The notes below the pieces were generated by a model. It made no database searches and was not told the DNA's origin. It saw only the letters and a list, made by a program, of their open reading frames with translations. A stretch of DNA of 64,000 bases, from NCBI RefSeq assembly GCF_003491325.1, contig NZ_CP022881.1, positions 186,001 to 250,000 of the forward strand, read 5' to 3'. A program made the translations under genes and the position numbers. Source of the stretch: Staphylococcus sp. M0911 (GTDB lineage: Bacteria; Bacillota; Bacilli; Staphylococcales; Staphylococcaceae). Below, piece after piece: positions 26,059 through 36,505 of the stretch; position 1 is the first letter of the stretch, and every line of letters starts with the position of its first letter.

Positions 26059-28011
26059 TTGTTAAGTAACAGACAAACTAAAATTTTGTATTTCTTGTTG
26101 AAAACAGAATCATTTGTATCAATTGCCAGGTTAGCTGAAATGTTTGATATCTCACAACGTTCTATACAATATGATTTACAAAATATTGAAAGTTTTCAAG
26201 ACAATAAACAATTCGTATTAATGAGGCATAAGTCATTAGGCGTAAAAGCTAAAACATTGGATCAAAAAATTTATGATTCGGAACTTGATAATTTATCAGA
26301 AATAGTTCATTTAACTAAAAACGAACGTAAGACAAATATACTGATTACACTTTTTGAAGCGACACAACCATTGTCATCTAATCATTTAGCAGAATTAATG
26401 AAAGTATCGAGACGAACGATTGTGAATGACCTTAAATTAGTACAACAATGGTTGGCATCTTACCATTTAGAAATGAAGTATATTCAAAACAAAGGATTTA
26501 TTATCAATGGAGAAGAAGAAGCATTAAGACAAGCTTATGCAAATATAGTTAAAAATTATTTCAAAATGACTGTACCTTATTTTCAAGATAACTTATTTTC
26601 TGAAGAAGAGTTAGCGATTGTGAGAAAAACGGTCATAGAAACGTTAAATGAAGAAGATTATCGACTCGTTCAATCTGCAGTAGATGGTTTAGTTTATCAT
26701 ATTATCATTGCTATACACAGATTGAAATTAAATTACTCAATCGATGTTCCAAAAGAAGAATATGAAAAAGTATGTGATACGGTTCAATATCGTATTTCAC
26801 AAAAATTGAAAAAGAATTTAGAAATTAAATTTGATATTCAATTCTCTGAATCGGAAGCTATTTTTATAACATTACATTTGTTGAGTTCCAAAATTTCTAG
26901 TATCAAGGAAAATAATATAAATACTGGAGAACTAGAACAATTTTTAAATGAACTTATTAAACAAGTTAGCGTAGAAATAGGTGTAGATTTAAGAGAAAAC
27001 AGCAAATTATTAAATGGTTTGATTGTTCATATACAACCTGCAATTCATAGAATGAAATTTAATCTGGTTGAGAAGAATCCTTTGAAAGAAGATATTAAAA
27101 AACAATACAAAAATGTTTATGACATAGTGAAGAGAAATATCCATATCATTGAAGAAGCCTATGACATATCATTTACAGAAGATGAAATTGCATATATGAC
27201 AGTGCACTTTGTATCAAGTATAGAACGCATTTCCACACAAAAAAGTAGTTATATCAAAGTAGTATTACTTTGTGGCTCTGGCATTGGAACCTCTCAATTA
27301 CTGAAAAGTAAATTAGGCAATTTGTATCCTGAATTTGACGTGATTGATGCATATTCGATTTATCAAATTGATGAAGAAGAATTGTTGAAAAAGGGTGTCG
27401 ACTACATTATTTCTACAGTAGATTGTCATTTTGATGAAATACCAGTTGTTACGGTTGATACCTTTCTTAATAAAAGTTCAAGAGATCAATTGAACCAAAT
27501 TGTGAATCAATATAGAGAATCTAAAGTCGTTCAATTAGAACAAATAGGAGAAAACCTTAGAGAACTATTACCAGAACACAGAATAACTAAAACTGAACAT
27601 ATGATTAATAAAGATAGGGCGATATATCAAGTGTCTGATTTATTATTACAAGATAATATTATTGAAAGTAGATATGCAGATGCGATTATAAAGCAAATGG
27701 AATCGTTTGGACCTTATATGGTAATTAGTCCTCATATAGCATTATTACATTCTGATACCACTTATGTTCAAAAAGGTGCTGGATTTGCAATGACATATGT
27801 AGACAACGGTATTCCATTCGGTCATCAGAAATATGACCCAGTTAAGGTGATTATTGTCCTAGCAACGAAAAAACCACATTTACATCTCAAAGCATTAGGA
27901 CAATTGAGCCAACTATTAACGGATGATATTAAAAAGAAAGCTTTTTTAGAAGGCAATATACAAATGATAAATCAATATATAAATGAAATTTCAGAAGAAA
28001 GGATGAATTGA
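26059..28011 (+). CDS. PRD-domain PTS operon regulator (BglG/MtlR type)
   Basis: A 650-residue activator. Two helix-turn-helix segments (residues 5-60 and about 95-145), two PRD domains (about 180-395), an EIIB-like domain with the Cys of VVLLCGSGIGTSQLL near residue 412, and an EIIA-like domain with ISPHIALLHS near 556. Such proteins are switched by phosphorylation on the PRD His residues by HPr and the cognate EIIB. TTG start with AGGAGG. It begins the four-gene unit and is directly adjacent to the EIIA gene. Confidence 0.88.
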   Translation: MLSNRQTKILYFLLKTESFVSIARLAEMFDISQRSIQYDLQNIESFQDNKQFVLMRHKSLGVKAKTLDQKIYDSELDNLSEIVHLTKNERKTNILITLFEATQPLSSNHLAELMKVSRRTIVNDLKLVQQWLASYHLEMKYIQNKGFIINGEEEALRQAYANIVKNYFKMTVPYFQDNLFSEEELAIVRKTVIETLNEEDYRLVQSAVDGLVYHIIIAIHRLKLNYSIDVPKEEYEKVCDTVQYRISQKLKKNLEIKFDIQFSESEAIFITLHLLSSKISSIKENNINTGELEQFLNELIKQVSVEIGVDLRENSKLLNGLIVHIQPAIHRMKFNLVEKNPLKEDIKKQYKNVYDIVKRNIHIIEEAYDISFTEDEIAYMTVHFVSSIERISTQKSSYIKVVLLCGSGIGTSQLLKSKLGNLYPEFDVIDAYSIYQIDEEELLKKGVDYIISTVDCHFDEIPVVTVDTFLNKSSRDQLNQIVNQYRESKVVQLEQIGENLRELLPEHRITKTEHMINKDRAIYQVSDLLLQDNIIESRYADAIIKQMESFGPYMVISPHIALLHSDTTYVQKGAGFAMTYVDNGIPFGHQKYDPVKVIIVLATKKPHLHLKALGQLSQLLTDDIKKKAFLEGNIQMINQYINEISEERMN

Positions 28012-28455
28012 GTGACTTTAGATATTTTGACAGAGGACAAAATAGTTATAAAGGAAAAAGTATCGACTTGGTCCGAAGCTATAGAAATAGCAGCACAACC
28101 TTTATTAGATAATCATAGTATTAATAATAATTATGTAAGTGCAATGATAGAAAGTGTGAATGAAATGGGACCATATATTGTTATTGCACCAGAGATAGCT
28201 ATTGCACATGCAAGGCCTGATAATAATGTAAAAGAAGTTGGATTAAGTCTTTTGAAACTTCATCAACACATTAATTTTGCTGAAGATAGTCATTATGCTT
28301 CACTCATTTTTGTCTTGAGTGCAATTGATAATACATCACATTTAACTATATTACAAAGTCTAGCAAGCGTATTAGGAAACCAAGCAATTGTAAATCAATT
28401 AGTGCAAGCTGAAAACAAGGAAGACATTTTAAAATTATTAAAGGAGAATGATTAA
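28012..28455 (+). CDS. ulaC: PTS EIIA component, ascorbate/fructose-mannitol type
   Basis: A 147-residue phosphocarrier. The active-site His is in VIAPEIAIAHARPDNNV near residue 66, the profile of EIIA from the Ula (SgaA) branch. GTG start directly after the regulator stop. It receives phosphate from HPr and passes it to the EIIB encoded next. Gene symbol by operon order with UlaB and UlaA. Confidence 0.8.
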   Translation: MTLDILTEDKIVIKEKVSTWSEAIEIAAQPLLDNHSINNNYVSAMIESVNEMGPYIVIAPEIAIAHARPDNNVKEVGLSLLKLHQHINFAEDSHYASLIFVLSAIDNTSHLTILQSLASVLGNQAIVNQLVQAENKEDILKLLKEND

Positions 28456-28456
28456 T

Positions 28457-28741
28457 ATGAAAATTTTAGTAGTATGCGGACACGGTTTAGGAAGTAGTTT
28501 TATGGTTGAAATGAATGCACAAGAAGCTTTGAAGAATTTAAATGCACCTTCGGATATTGAAGTCGAACATAGTGATATTATGACTGCTAGTCCAGAAATG
28601 GCAGACTTATTTATATGTGGTAGAGATTTGGAAGAAAATGCAGAACGTTTAGGTGATGTATTAGTTCTAGATAATATTTTAGATAAAGAAGAATTACAAA
28701 ATAAATTGGAAAGTAAATTGAATGATTTAAATATGATTTAG
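28457..28741 (+). CDS. ulaB: PTS EIIB component, ascorbate type
   Basis: A 94-residue protein with the active-site Cys in VVCGHGLGSSFMVEMN near residue 8, as in UlaB. ATG 28457 is preferred; AAGGAG lies ten bases before it and is too close to the alternative ATG 28448. The last codons of the EIIA gene sit just upstream, suggesting coupled translation. Confidence 0.85.
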   Translation: MKILVVCGHGLGSSFMVEMNAQEALKNLNAPSDIEVEHSDIMTASPEMADLFICGRDLEENAERLGDVLVLDNILDKEELQNKLESKLNDLNMI

Positions 28742-28753
28742 GGAGGTGGACAT

Positions 28754-30106
28754 ATGAAAGCCATATTAGATTTTATAGTAGATATTTTAAGTCAACCAGC
28801 TATATTAGTAGCGCTTATAGCATTTGTTGGATTATTAGTTCAAAAGAAATCTGCTTCAGCAATTACTTCTGGTACGATTAAGACAATGTTAGGTTTCTTA
28901 ATTTTAAGCGCAGGAGCTGAAGTTGTTTCTAAATCTCTTGAACCTTTTGGGAAAATATTCCAACATGCATTTGGTGTTCAAGGAATCGTACCCAATAATG
29001 AAGCTATTATTTCGTTAGCTTTAAAAGATTATGGAACTACTGCAGTGCTTATCATGGTATTTGGTATGATTTTAAATATATTAATTGCTCGTGTTACAAA
29101 TCTTAAGTATATATTCTTAACAGGACATCATACGTTTTATATGGCAGCATTTTTAGCTATTTTATTAACTGTAGGTCATATAAAAGGATCTTTAACTGTA
29201 GTGATAGGATCAATAATTTTAGGATTAATTATGGCTATATTACCAGCGCTTGCTCAACCAACAATGAGAAAAATAACTGGCAATGATCAAGTCGCATTAG
29301 GTCATTTTGGTACTATTAGTTATTGGGCTGCTGGTGAAGTTGGTAAATTATTCAAAGGGAAATCTAAATCTACAGAAGATATTAAATTTCCTAAAGGTTT
29401 GAGTTTTTTAAGAGAAAGTACAATAAGTATTTCCATTACAATGGCATTGTTATATTTTATTGCTTCTTTATTTGCTGGAGTAAACTATGTAAATAAAATA
29501 AGTGATGGACAAAATTTTATAGTGTTTTCTGTAATACAAGGTGTTACATTCGCTGCAGGCGTATTTATTATTTTAACAGGAGTAAGGTTGATACTAGCAG
29601 AGATTGTACCAGCATTTAAAGGGATTTCTGAAAAAATTGTGCCTAACTCTAAACCTGCATTAGATTGCCCTATTGTTTTTCCTTACGCACAAAATGCAGT
29701 ATTAATTGGATTCTTTGTAAGCTTTATTACTGGTGTTATCGGTATGTTTGTATTGTTTTTATTTGGTGGTGTAGTTATTTTACCTGGAGTAGTTGCACAT
29801 TTCTTTTTAGGTGCTGCTTCAGCAGTATTTGGCAATGCAAGAGGTGGTATAAAAGGTGCAATTGCAGGGTCAGCTTTAAATGGTTTGTTAATAACATTTT
29901 TACCATTATTATTCTTACCTTTCTTAGGAGATCTTGGACTTGCATCAACAACATTCTCTGATACCGACTTTTTAGCTGTTGGAATTGTATTTGGTAACAT
30001 CGTCAAGTTTACTGGTATCATTGGGGCTATTATCTTTATCGTTGTTATTGCTACAGTAGCTATATTATTAAAAGGGAAATCAGATAAAAGAGTAGAACAG
30101 TTATAA
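28754..30106 (+). CDS. ulaA: Ascorbate-type PTS permease EIIC (UlaA)
   Basis: A 450-residue permease with about eleven spans. The motifs KTMLGFLILSAGAEVV, GHHTFYMAAFLAI and the GNARGGIKGA segment are those of the UlaA/SgaT family, which takes up L-ascorbate as its 6-phosphate. It ends the operon; no ulaD/E/F or ulaG genes are in the window, so the intracellular catabolic route lies elsewhere or the substrate differs. Confidence 0.87.
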   Translation: MKAILDFIVDILSQPAILVALIAFVGLLVQKKSASAITSGTIKTMLGFLILSAGAEVVSKSLEPFGKIFQHAFGVQGIVPNNEAIISLALKDYGTTAVLIMVFGMILNILIARVTNLKYIFLTGHHTFYMAAFLAILLTVGHIKGSLTVVIGSIILGLIMAILPALAQPTMRKITGNDQVALGHFGTISYWAAGEVGKLFKGKSKSTEDIKFPKGLSFLRESTISISITMALLYFIASLFAGVNYVNKISDGQNFIVFSVIQGVTFAAGVFIILTGVRLILAEIVPAFKGISEKIVPNSKPALDCPIVFPYAQNAVLIGFFVSFITGVIGMFVLFLFGGVVILPGVVAHFFLGAASAVFGNARGGIKGAIAGSALNGLLITFLPLLFLPFLGDLGLASTTFSDTDFLAVGIVFGNIVKFTGIIGAIIFIVVIATVAILLKGKSDKRVEQL

Positions 30107-30125
30107 ACCCAATGACTCAATAAAA

Positions 30126-30166
30126 AAACAGGTCGTAAAACGTATCGTTTTACGGCCTGTTTTTTA
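30126..30166. terminator. Bidirectional terminator between ulaA and trhO
   Basis: AAACAGGTCGTAAAACG / CGTTTTACGGCCTGTTT with A and T runs. Confidence 0.88.
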
Positions 30167-30174
30167 TATTTTAA

Positions 30175-31137
30175 TTATGCGTGTGCATGTTCTGGAACGT
30201 CTTTGAAGTTTTCTAAACGACGTTCCCATTCTTCATCACTAATATCATGTGTTGCAACGTAACGGTTGCGTTCATGTTTTGCACAGTCGTATGAGCATGC
30301 GCCTAAATATTTTTCTTCATTTTCTTCTGAAACAAGGATTTGTTTGTTACATTCTGGGTTGGCACAATTGATATAACGTTCGCAAGGTGTGCCGTCGAAA
30401 TGTTCTTTACCAACCACTGTTTTCTCAACTTGGTTAACATCTACGCTAATACGTTCATCGAAGACATACATTTTACCATCCCAGTATTGGCCTTTGGTTT
30501 CTGGGTCTTTACCATAAGTTGCGATACCGCCGTGTAATTGACCAACGTTTTCGAAGCCTTCTTTAACTAACCAGCCTGAGAATTTTTCACAACGAATACC
30601 ACCTGTACAATATGTGACAATGTTTTTACCGTCTAATTTGTCTTTGTTGTCGCGGATCCAATCTGGCAAGTCTCTGAAACGTGTAATGTCTGGACGCACA
30701 GCACCACGGAAATGACCTAAATCAAATTCGTAATCATTTCTAGCATCTAAGATGACTGTATTTTCATCTTCAAGTGCTTCTTTGAATTCTTTTGGTGAGT
30801 AGTATTTACCAGTTGTTTCACGTGGATCTACATCTTCTTCTAAATCAAGTGCAACGATTTCTTTTCTTGGACGTACGTGCATTTTTTTGAATGTGTGACC
30901 TTCAGCTTCGTCAATTTTGAATGTCATATCTTTAAAACGTTCGTCTGCATGCATATGTTCAATATATTTATCTGTATCTTCTTTAGTACCTGATAGTGTA
31001 CCGTTGATACCTTCTGTTGATACTAAGATACGTCCTTTTAAGTTATTCTCTTTACAGAATGCTAAGTGTTCTGCGGCAAATGTTTCGGGGTCTTCAATCG
31101 TTGTATATTTGTAATATAAAAGTACTCTATAATCCAT
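30175..31137 (-). CDS. trhO: Oxygen-dependent tRNA uridine(34) hydroxylase
   Basis: A 320-residue rhodanese-domain protein of the YceA/TrhO family, which makes 5-hydroxyuridine at tRNA wobble position 34. Features: N-terminal [13 protein letters not shown], the segment [10 protein letters not shown] near residue 42, the rhodanese domain with the catalytic Cys in [10 protein letters not shown] near 177, and a C-terminal Cys-rich zinc-like part ([10 protein letters not shown] and CSYDCAKHE). Shine-Dalgarno AGGAGA. Monocistronic. Confidence 0.9.
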   Translation of the reverse strand: MDYRVLLYYKYTTIEDPETFAAEHLAFCKENNLKGRILVSTEGINGTLSGTKEDTDKYIEHMHADERFKDMTFKIDEAEGHTFKKMHVRPRKEIVALDLEEDVDPRETTGKYYSPKEFKEALEDENTVILDARNDYEFDLGHFRGAVRPDITRFRDLPDWIRDNKDKLDGKNIVTYCTGGIRCEKFSGWLVKEGFENVGQLHGGIATYGKDPETKGQYWDGKMYVFDERISVDVNQVEKTVVGKEHFDGTPCERYINCANPECNKQILVSEENEEKYLGACSYDCAKHERNRYVATHDISDEEWERRLENFKDVPEHAHA

Positions 31138-31470
31138 TTTCTATTCTCCTCTAATCTCTTAATCTATGTGTTTTACATCATTATTTATGCATTGTTAAAC
31201 GTTTCATTAATGTCTACGTATTTTTACACCATTATAATATTGTACCAAAATTAGCAAATGATTCAATATCTCAGCTTATAAATCATTCAAGTGACTGAGT
31301 ATTTAAATGTATTTTACTAAGATATAAAACTGACAAAATAAGGCAATAATGATTTGAAAATGTTCTTATGTCACAGTATCAGTAAATGGGTTATATCCCT
31401 CAATGACTTTAAATTTAATTTCAGATAAAATAGTGATGATATCATTATATATGAAAGAAGGGGTATGAAA
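31138..31470. other. Intergenic region between trhO and drp35
   Basis: 333 bases without a gene. On the minus strand a TATAAT (plus 31232-31237) lies about 95 bases before trhO and may be its -10 element. The rest is AT-rich and must contain the drp35 promoter, but I could not mark it confidently. Confidence 0.4.
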
Positions 31471-32442
31471 ATGGAAAATAACGGTTTACCAACATTAAAG
31501 TATGAAGGACTATCGGCTAGTGTGGCGCCGATTGTTTCGGAAAGTGAATTGCAAACAATAACAGCGGAACCATGGGTGGAAATCTCGGATAAAGGATTGC
31601 AACTTGAGGGCTTAAACTTTGATCGTGATGGGCAATTATTCTTACTCGATGTCTTTGAAGGTAATATCTTTAAAGTTAATCCTGATACTAAAGAAGTGAC
31701 ACGTCCATTTAAATCGAAAAAAGAAAATCCAGCAGCCATCAAAATTCATAAAGACGGTCGATTATTTATATGTTATCTAGGGGATTTCAAATCGACAGGT
31801 GGCATATTTGCTACAACTGACAAAGGAGAACAATTTGAAGAGATTATTTCAGAATTAAATACGGAATATTGTATTGACGATATGGTATTTGATCGTAAAG
31901 GTGGCTTTTATTTTACTGATTTTAGAGGTTATTCAACTCATCCGCAAGGCGGTGTGTATTATGTATCACCAGATTTTCAAAAGGTGATACCTGTGATTCA
32001 AAATATTAGTGTCGCAAATGGTGTAGCCTTAAGTACAGATGAACGTGTGCTTTGGGTGACAGAAACGACTACGAACCGATTACACCGTATTGAATTAGAG
32101 GAAGATGGTGTGACAATTGCACCATTCGGCGCGACGATTCCTTATTATTTTACTGGCCATGAAGGTCCAGATTCTTGTTGTATTGATAGTGATGATAATT
32201 TGTATGTTGCGATGTATGGACAAGGAAGAGTCTTAGTATTCAATAAAAAAGGCTATCCTATTGGACAAATTTTAATTCCAGGTCGAGATGAAGGTCATAT
32301 GCTACGCTCTACGCATCCACAAATTATTCCTGGTACAAACCAACTTATTATTTGTTCAAATGATATTGAAATGGGTGGCGGATCGATGTTATACACGGTA
32401 AATGGATTTGCGAAAGGTCATCATAGTTTTCAATTTCATTAA
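31471..32442 (+). CDS. drp35: Lactonase Drp35
   Basis: A 323-residue six-bladed beta-propeller calcium-dependent lactonase. Near-identity with the S. aureus protein is recognisable along the chain: [47 protein letters not shown] and [16 protein letters not shown]. The metal ligands of the family are in these segments. ATG 31471 with GAAGGGG seven bases before it is preferred over 31465. In S. aureus the gene is induced by cell-wall-active antibiotics. Monocistronic. Confidence 0.93.
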   Translation: MENNGLPTLKYEGLSASVAPIVSESELQTITAEPWVEISDKGLQLEGLNFDRDGQLFLLDVFEGNIFKVNPDTKEVTRPFKSKKENPAAIKIHKDGRLFICYLGDFKSTGGIFATTDKGEQFEEIISELNTEYCIDDMVFDRKGGFYFTDFRGYSTHPQGGVYYVSPDFQKVIPVIQNISVANGVALSTDERVLWVTETTTNRLHRIELEEDGVTIAPFGATIPYYFTGHEGPDSCCIDSDDNLYVAMYGQGRVLVFNKKGYPIGQILIPGRDEGHMLRSTHPQIIPGTNQLIICSNDIEMGGGSMLYTVNGFAKGHHSFQFH

Positions 32443-32460
32443 ATAAGAGTATGAAAAAAA

Positions 32461-32496
32461 ACGGTTTTCTACGTATATGTAGAAAACCGCTTTTTA
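32461..32496. terminator. Terminator between drp35 and the YceI gene
   Basis: ACGGTTTTCTAC / GTAGAAAACCGC stem with A and T runs on both sides. Confidence 0.82.
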
Positions 32497-32503
32497 ATAT
32501 ATA

Positions 32504-33019
32504 TTAGTCTTGAATTGAAAATTCTGCTGAAACTTCGAATTTTACTTCTCTACCTAACATTACGCCACCAGTTTCTAATGCTTGGTTAAAGCTAATGCCA
32601 TATTTTTCTCTATCGATTTTACCAGTTACGATGAAACCAGTTACTTGTTCACCGTTCATAGGATTTTTACTTACGCCATTATATTCAACGTCGAATTTTT
32701 CTTCGTGTGTTTCGCCTTTGATTGTTAAGTCGCCAATAACACTATTTTCACTTACTTCTTTAGATACGAAAGTGATTTTGTCGAATTCATCAGTACCAAA
32801 GAAATCGCCTGTTTTTAAGTGGTTGTCACGGTCTTCGTTACCAGTATTGATTGAAGCAGGATCAATTGTTGCAGTTGCTTTTAAAGTACTTAAATCGTTA
32901 ATATCGCCTTCAACGTTAACGTCGAATTTTTCGAATGCACCTTTCACCTTTGAAACCATTAAATGTTTGATTTGGAAATCTAATGCACTGTGTACGCTAT
33001 CGAATGTAAATTGAGTCAT
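32504..33019 (-). CDS. YceI-family lipid-binding-like protein
   Basis: A 171-residue cytosolic lipocalin-like protein. FDSVHSALDFQIKHLMVSKVKGAFE at the start (a split motif), the ATATIDPASINTGNEDRDNHL stretch and FTVTG-like FIVTGKIDREKYGISF are typical of the YceI family, whose members bind polyprenoid chains. No signal peptide is present, as usual in staphylococci. Shine-Dalgarno GGAGGAG. Monocistronic. Confidence 0.87.
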   Translation of the reverse strand: MTQFTFDSVHSALDFQIKHLMVSKVKGAFEKFDVNVEGDINDLSTLKATATIDPASINTGNEDRDNHLKTGDFFGTDEFDKITFVSKEVSENSVIGDLTIKGETHEEKFDVEYNGVSKNPMNGEQVTGFIVTGKIDREKYGISFNQALETGGVMLGREVKFEVSAEFSIQD

Positions 33020-33241
33020 AATTAACTCCTCCGTTTTCTCTTTTTAAATATATCATTTATATTTGATATAAAGAATATACCATGTTGGTTATAGAAAAGC
33101 AAACTTTTTATGATTAAATCTTCAAAATGGCATACCTTTACTACTCTCGAGTATATTTAACTCTTAAATGTGTCGAATGAAAGCATAATGGGAAAAATTA
33201 TAAAAAATGGAAAATTATTATAAACAGGGGTGTTATCGAAG

Positions 33242-33772
33242 ATGAGCATCACAAGAGGTATCAATCATATTGGGTTAACAGTTCCAGACATTGAAGTAGC
33301 GACAGAATTTTTCAAACAAGGATTAGACGGGAAAGTGGCTTATGACAGTCAAACACAAAATGATAGCCCTAGAGAGGGTGAGTTTGTTGAAGAGGTGTTA
33401 GGTCTTAAGAAAGGTGCCAAAATTATTAAAAAAAGAATGATGGTTTTTGGTAATGGTCCAAATATTGAACTATTTGAATTTAAAGATGCATTACAACAAC
33501 AAGCCGTATCTTTACAAGACATAGGTTTTACTCATCTTTCATTCTATGTAGATCACTTTGATAAAGCTTTGTCACAAATCAAACGTGCAGGTGGACAACC
33601 TATATCTGAACCTCATCTAAATACACGTTATGAAGATACGAAAGATAATCAAACGGTTTATGTTAAGACACCGTGGGGAAGCTTAATTGAGTTACAAACG
33701 ATACCAAATGGTTATTATTATCCTCCTGATAGTGAAGCTGATGTATTTATTCCGAATAAAATTGATGATTGA
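33242..33772 (+). CDS. Glyoxalase/VOC-superfamily protein
   Basis: A 176-residue metal-binding-fold protein with GINHIGLTVPDIEVATEFF at the N-terminus (His as metal ligand) and FTHLSFYVDHFDKAL in the second half, ending in TPWGSLIELQTIP (Glu ligand). ATG 33242 is preferred because the AGGGGTG Shine-Dalgarno includes the alternative GTG at 33230. The enzyme reaction is unknown. It lies 49 bases before an alpha/beta hydrolase gene on the same strand, possibly one operon. Confidence 0.8.
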   Translation: MSITRGINHIGLTVPDIEVATEFFKQGLDGKVAYDSQTQNDSPREGEFVEEVLGLKKGAKIIKKRMMVFGNGPNIELFEFKDALQQQAVSLQDIGFTHLSFYVDHFDKALSQIKRAGGQPISEPHLNTRYEDTKDNQTVYVKTPWGSLIELQTIPNGYYYPPDSEADVFIPNKIDD

Positions 33773-33821
33773 TGTCATTATTGTTCGAAAGTGGGTATAA
33801 GTGGACTAAAGGGGGATGACA

Positions 33822-34634
33822 ATGAATTATATTAAATACATTCAATCAGCAGATGGTACTAACCTATATGCGAAGGTCAACGAGGTATCGGAACCAAAGG
33901 CCAATATCATTGTTGTTCACGGTTTAGCTGAACACCTTGAACGTTATGATCATATCACGTCATTTTTAAATGATAATCAATTTAACGTCATTCGTTACGA
34001 TCAACGTGGACACGGTCGTTCAGAAGGAAAACCTGTATATTATAGTAATAAAGATGAAATTGTGGAAGATTTAGATGCAATGATTCAATTTGTGAAAGAA
34101 ACATATAAAGGTAATGTTTATCTTATTGGACATAGTATGGGCGGATACACAGTTACATTATATGGTACAAAACACCCTGGGCTTGTCGATGGTATTGTCA
34201 CTTCAGGTGCATTAACACGTTATAACCTGAAATTATTTGGAGAACCTGACCGTAGTCAACCAGAAGATAAATATTTACCGAATGAACTTGGTGATGGTGT
34301 ATGTTCAGATGAAGATACGATTCGAAAGTATGAATTGGACGATTTAGTAGCTAAAGATATCTCTTTTGGATTAATTTATACATTACTTGATGGCGTCAAA
34401 TTATTAAAAGCACAAGCAGCATCGTTTACTGATCCTATATTAATATTACATGGCAAGGAAGATGGACTTGTGAGTTATCAAGATTCTCTTGAATTGTTTA
34501 ATGATATTAGTTCCGAACATAAATCAATGCATATTTATGATGGACTAAAACATGAAATATTTAATGAATCATCATATAATCAAAGTATTTTCCAGGAAAT
34601 AGTAGACTGGTTAAACCATCATGTATCACAATAG
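33822..34634 (+). CDS. Alpha/beta hydrolase (monoacylglycerol-lipase-like)
   Basis: A 270-residue serine hydrolase. Catalytic Ser in LIGHSMGGYTVTLYG near residue 107, Asp in ILHGKEDGLVSY near 214 and His in DGLKHEIFNE near 243. HGLAEHLERYDHI near 31 gives the oxyanion loop. This is the monoacylglycerol lipase/lysophospholipase branch. ATG 33822 follows GGGGG by eight bases. No signal peptide, so it acts in the cytosol. Confidence 0.85.
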   Translation: MNYIKYIQSADGTNLYAKVNEVSEPKANIIVVHGLAEHLERYDHITSFLNDNQFNVIRYDQRGHGRSEGKPVYYSNKDEIVEDLDAMIQFVKETYKGNVYLIGHSMGGYTVTLYGTKHPGLVDGIVTSGALTRYNLKLFGEPDRSQPEDKYLPNELGDGVCSDEDTIRKYELDDLVAKDISFGLIYTLLDGVKLLKAQAASFTDPILILHGKEDGLVSYQDSLELFNDISSEHKSMHIYDGLKHEIFNESSYNQSIFQEIVDWLNHHVSQ

Positions 34635-34639
34635 AATGA

Positions 34640-34680
34640 AACCGGGATAGTGCTATGAGGGCACACATCCCGGTTATTTT
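34640..34680 (+). terminator. Terminator of the alpha/beta hydrolase gene
   Basis: AACCGGGA / TCCCGGTT stem followed by ATTTTTAT. Confidence 0.78.
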
Positions 34681-34693
34681 TATATTAAATCGA

Positions 34694-36259
34694 TTAATGT
34701 AATAAAACTTGTGCGACTAACATGCCACCACCAAATACAAGTACAAAGACGACAACAGGCCATACAAAACGGAACCAATGAGAATAACGCATATTGAGCA
34801 TTTGTAATGTTGCCATGACTAAACCTGTTGGTGCTAAGAATAGCATTGCATATTGTCCAAATTGATAGGCAGATACAATAGTATATCTAGGAATACCAAC
34901 TGTATCAGCTAGTGGTGCGAAAATAGGCATCGCTAACACCGCTAATCCAGATGATGATGGAATAATGAATCCTAGGAAGAAGAAGATAAATAATAAAGCG
35001 ATAATAAATAATGGACCTTGAATATGTTCTACGAGTGAAGAAGAAAAATGTAAAATCGTATCTGAAATGCGACCATTATTTAATACTAAGTTAATGCCAC
35101 GTGCTAATCCGATAATGAGTGATACCCCAACTAAACTGGAAGCACCTTTGACAAATTCATCTACGACACCTTGTTCACCTAAACCATTAGGACCAGTTGC
35201 AGTGAGTAGCATGATAATAATGGTAAAGATAAGGAATGCAGAAGCCATTGTTGGGAACCACCAACCTTGTGACATCACACCCCATACCATGACTGGGAAA
35301 GGTATCACAAAGAGTAGTAAAATTAATTTTTTACGCATTGTAAATGATTGTTGTGTGGTATCGTGCTGCATCACAGACCATTGTTGATCAAATTCGTCTT
35401 TGTCTTCGTAACTATAAGACGCGGTAGGATCTTTTTTAATTTTTTTACTATACCAATAGAGGTAACCAATAACAAATAGTGCTCCGATAATACAACCAGC
35501 AATACGCCAATACAAACCTTCAGTAAATGTCGTGCCGGCCGCATTAGATGCGATGACGACTGAGAATGGATTAATCGTAGAGAAGGTCGAGCCCATCGAA
35601 CTTGCTAAAAAGATAGCCCCAACACAAACAATAGAGTCATAACCCATAGCTAAAAAGATAGGGACAAGTATAGGATAGAAAGCCACAGCCTCCTCCTCAA
35701 TACCACATAAAGTACCACCTAGTACCATTAATATAGATACAAAGAAGATTAATAAAAATTCTCTGCCTTTAGTCTTTTTAGTTAGTGCTAGTAAGCCAGA
35801 TTCAAATGCACCACTAGCTTGAACGACACCAATTAAACCACCGAGTACTAAGATGAATACCATAATATCAGCAGCTTCAATCGTACCATTTACCATACTA
35901 CTCGTAATATCAGACAAATGAGCAGGGTGTTGATCTAAGCGCTCATATGTATTGGGAATGGATACAGGTTTATTAATTGCACCCGAAGTAAATTGGTCAA
36001 TATCAATTTTGACACCCATTTTATCTAGTTCTTGCTGTGTAGCTTTGTGTGTTTCAACTTTACCTTGCGGACTTTCGACCTTTAATACATGATCATCATA
36101 AGATAATTTAGAATAAGAGCCTGCTGGAATCATCCAAGTTGCTAAAACAGCTAAAATCGTTAAGATGAATAAAATTGCAAATGCACCAGGCATTTTTAAC
36201 TTAAACTTTCTTTTTGGTGAAGATGTATGACCATCGTTCATCGTGTGTTCCGTTTCCAT
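34694..36259 (-). CDS. YfcC-family permease
   Basis: A 521-residue membrane protein with about twelve spans. MPGAFAILFILTILAVLATW, the AGSYSKLSYDDH segment after the first span, and the loop GTLCGIEEEAVAFYPILVPI are family marks of YfcC/DcuC-like (C4-dicarboxylate or basic amino-acid) permeases. Shine-Dalgarno GGGAGGAG. Monocistronic. The substrate is not established; arginine/ornithine and dicarboxylates are both annotated in the family. Confidence 0.8.
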   Translation of the reverse strand: METEHTMNDGHTSSPKRKFKLKMPGAFAILFILTILAVLATWMIPAGSYSKLSYDDHVLKVESPQGKVETHKATQQELDKMGVKIDIDQFTSGAINKPVSIPNTYERLDQHPAHLSDITSSMVNGTIEAADIMVFILVLGGLIGVVQASGAFESGLLALTKKTKGREFLLIFFVSILMVLGGTLCGIEEEAVAFYPILVPIFLAMGYDSIVCVGAIFLASSMGSTFSTINPFSVVIASNAAGTTFTEGLYWRIAGCIIGALFVIGYLYWYSKKIKKDPTASYSYEDKDEFDQQWSVMQHDTTQQSFTMRKKLILLLFVIPFPVMVWGVMSQGWWFPTMASAFLIFTIIIMLLTATGPNGLGEQGVVDEFVKGASSLVGVSLIIGLARGINLVLNNGRISDTILHFSSSLVEHIQGPLFIIALLFIFFFLGFIIPSSSGLAVLAMPIFAPLADTVGIPRYTIVSAYQFGQYAMLFLAPTGLVMATLQMLNMRYSHWFRFVWPVVVFVLVFGGGMLVAQVLLH

Positions 36260-36455
36260 TAAATCTCCTCCCTATACATACTTTGTTAGTGAATAATTAT
36301 AAATAAATATACATATAATTTCAAACAAATTAAGCATAACATTAATTATGAAAAATAATGAGGAAAAATTAACATTTACAAAGAAAAAATAATTAAGAAT
36401 TAATGAAACTCAATCCCTCTGACTAAGCTATTATTAAATCAAGTTGCCTAAAAAT

Positions 36456-36490
36456 AACCAGTACGTTTTTGTCTTCACGTACTGGTTTCG
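36456..36490 (-). terminator. Terminator of the UvrA-like gene
   Basis: AACCAGTACGT / ACGTACTGGTT stem, followed on the minus strand by ATTTTTAGG. Confidence 0.75.
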
Positions 36491-36505
36491 TCTGCCGTTG
36501 ATATA

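Noticed and set aside
29665-29961. Cys/Trp-rich ORF inside the UlaA gene
   Set aside because: It is an out-of-frame shadow of the permease gene with atypical composition.
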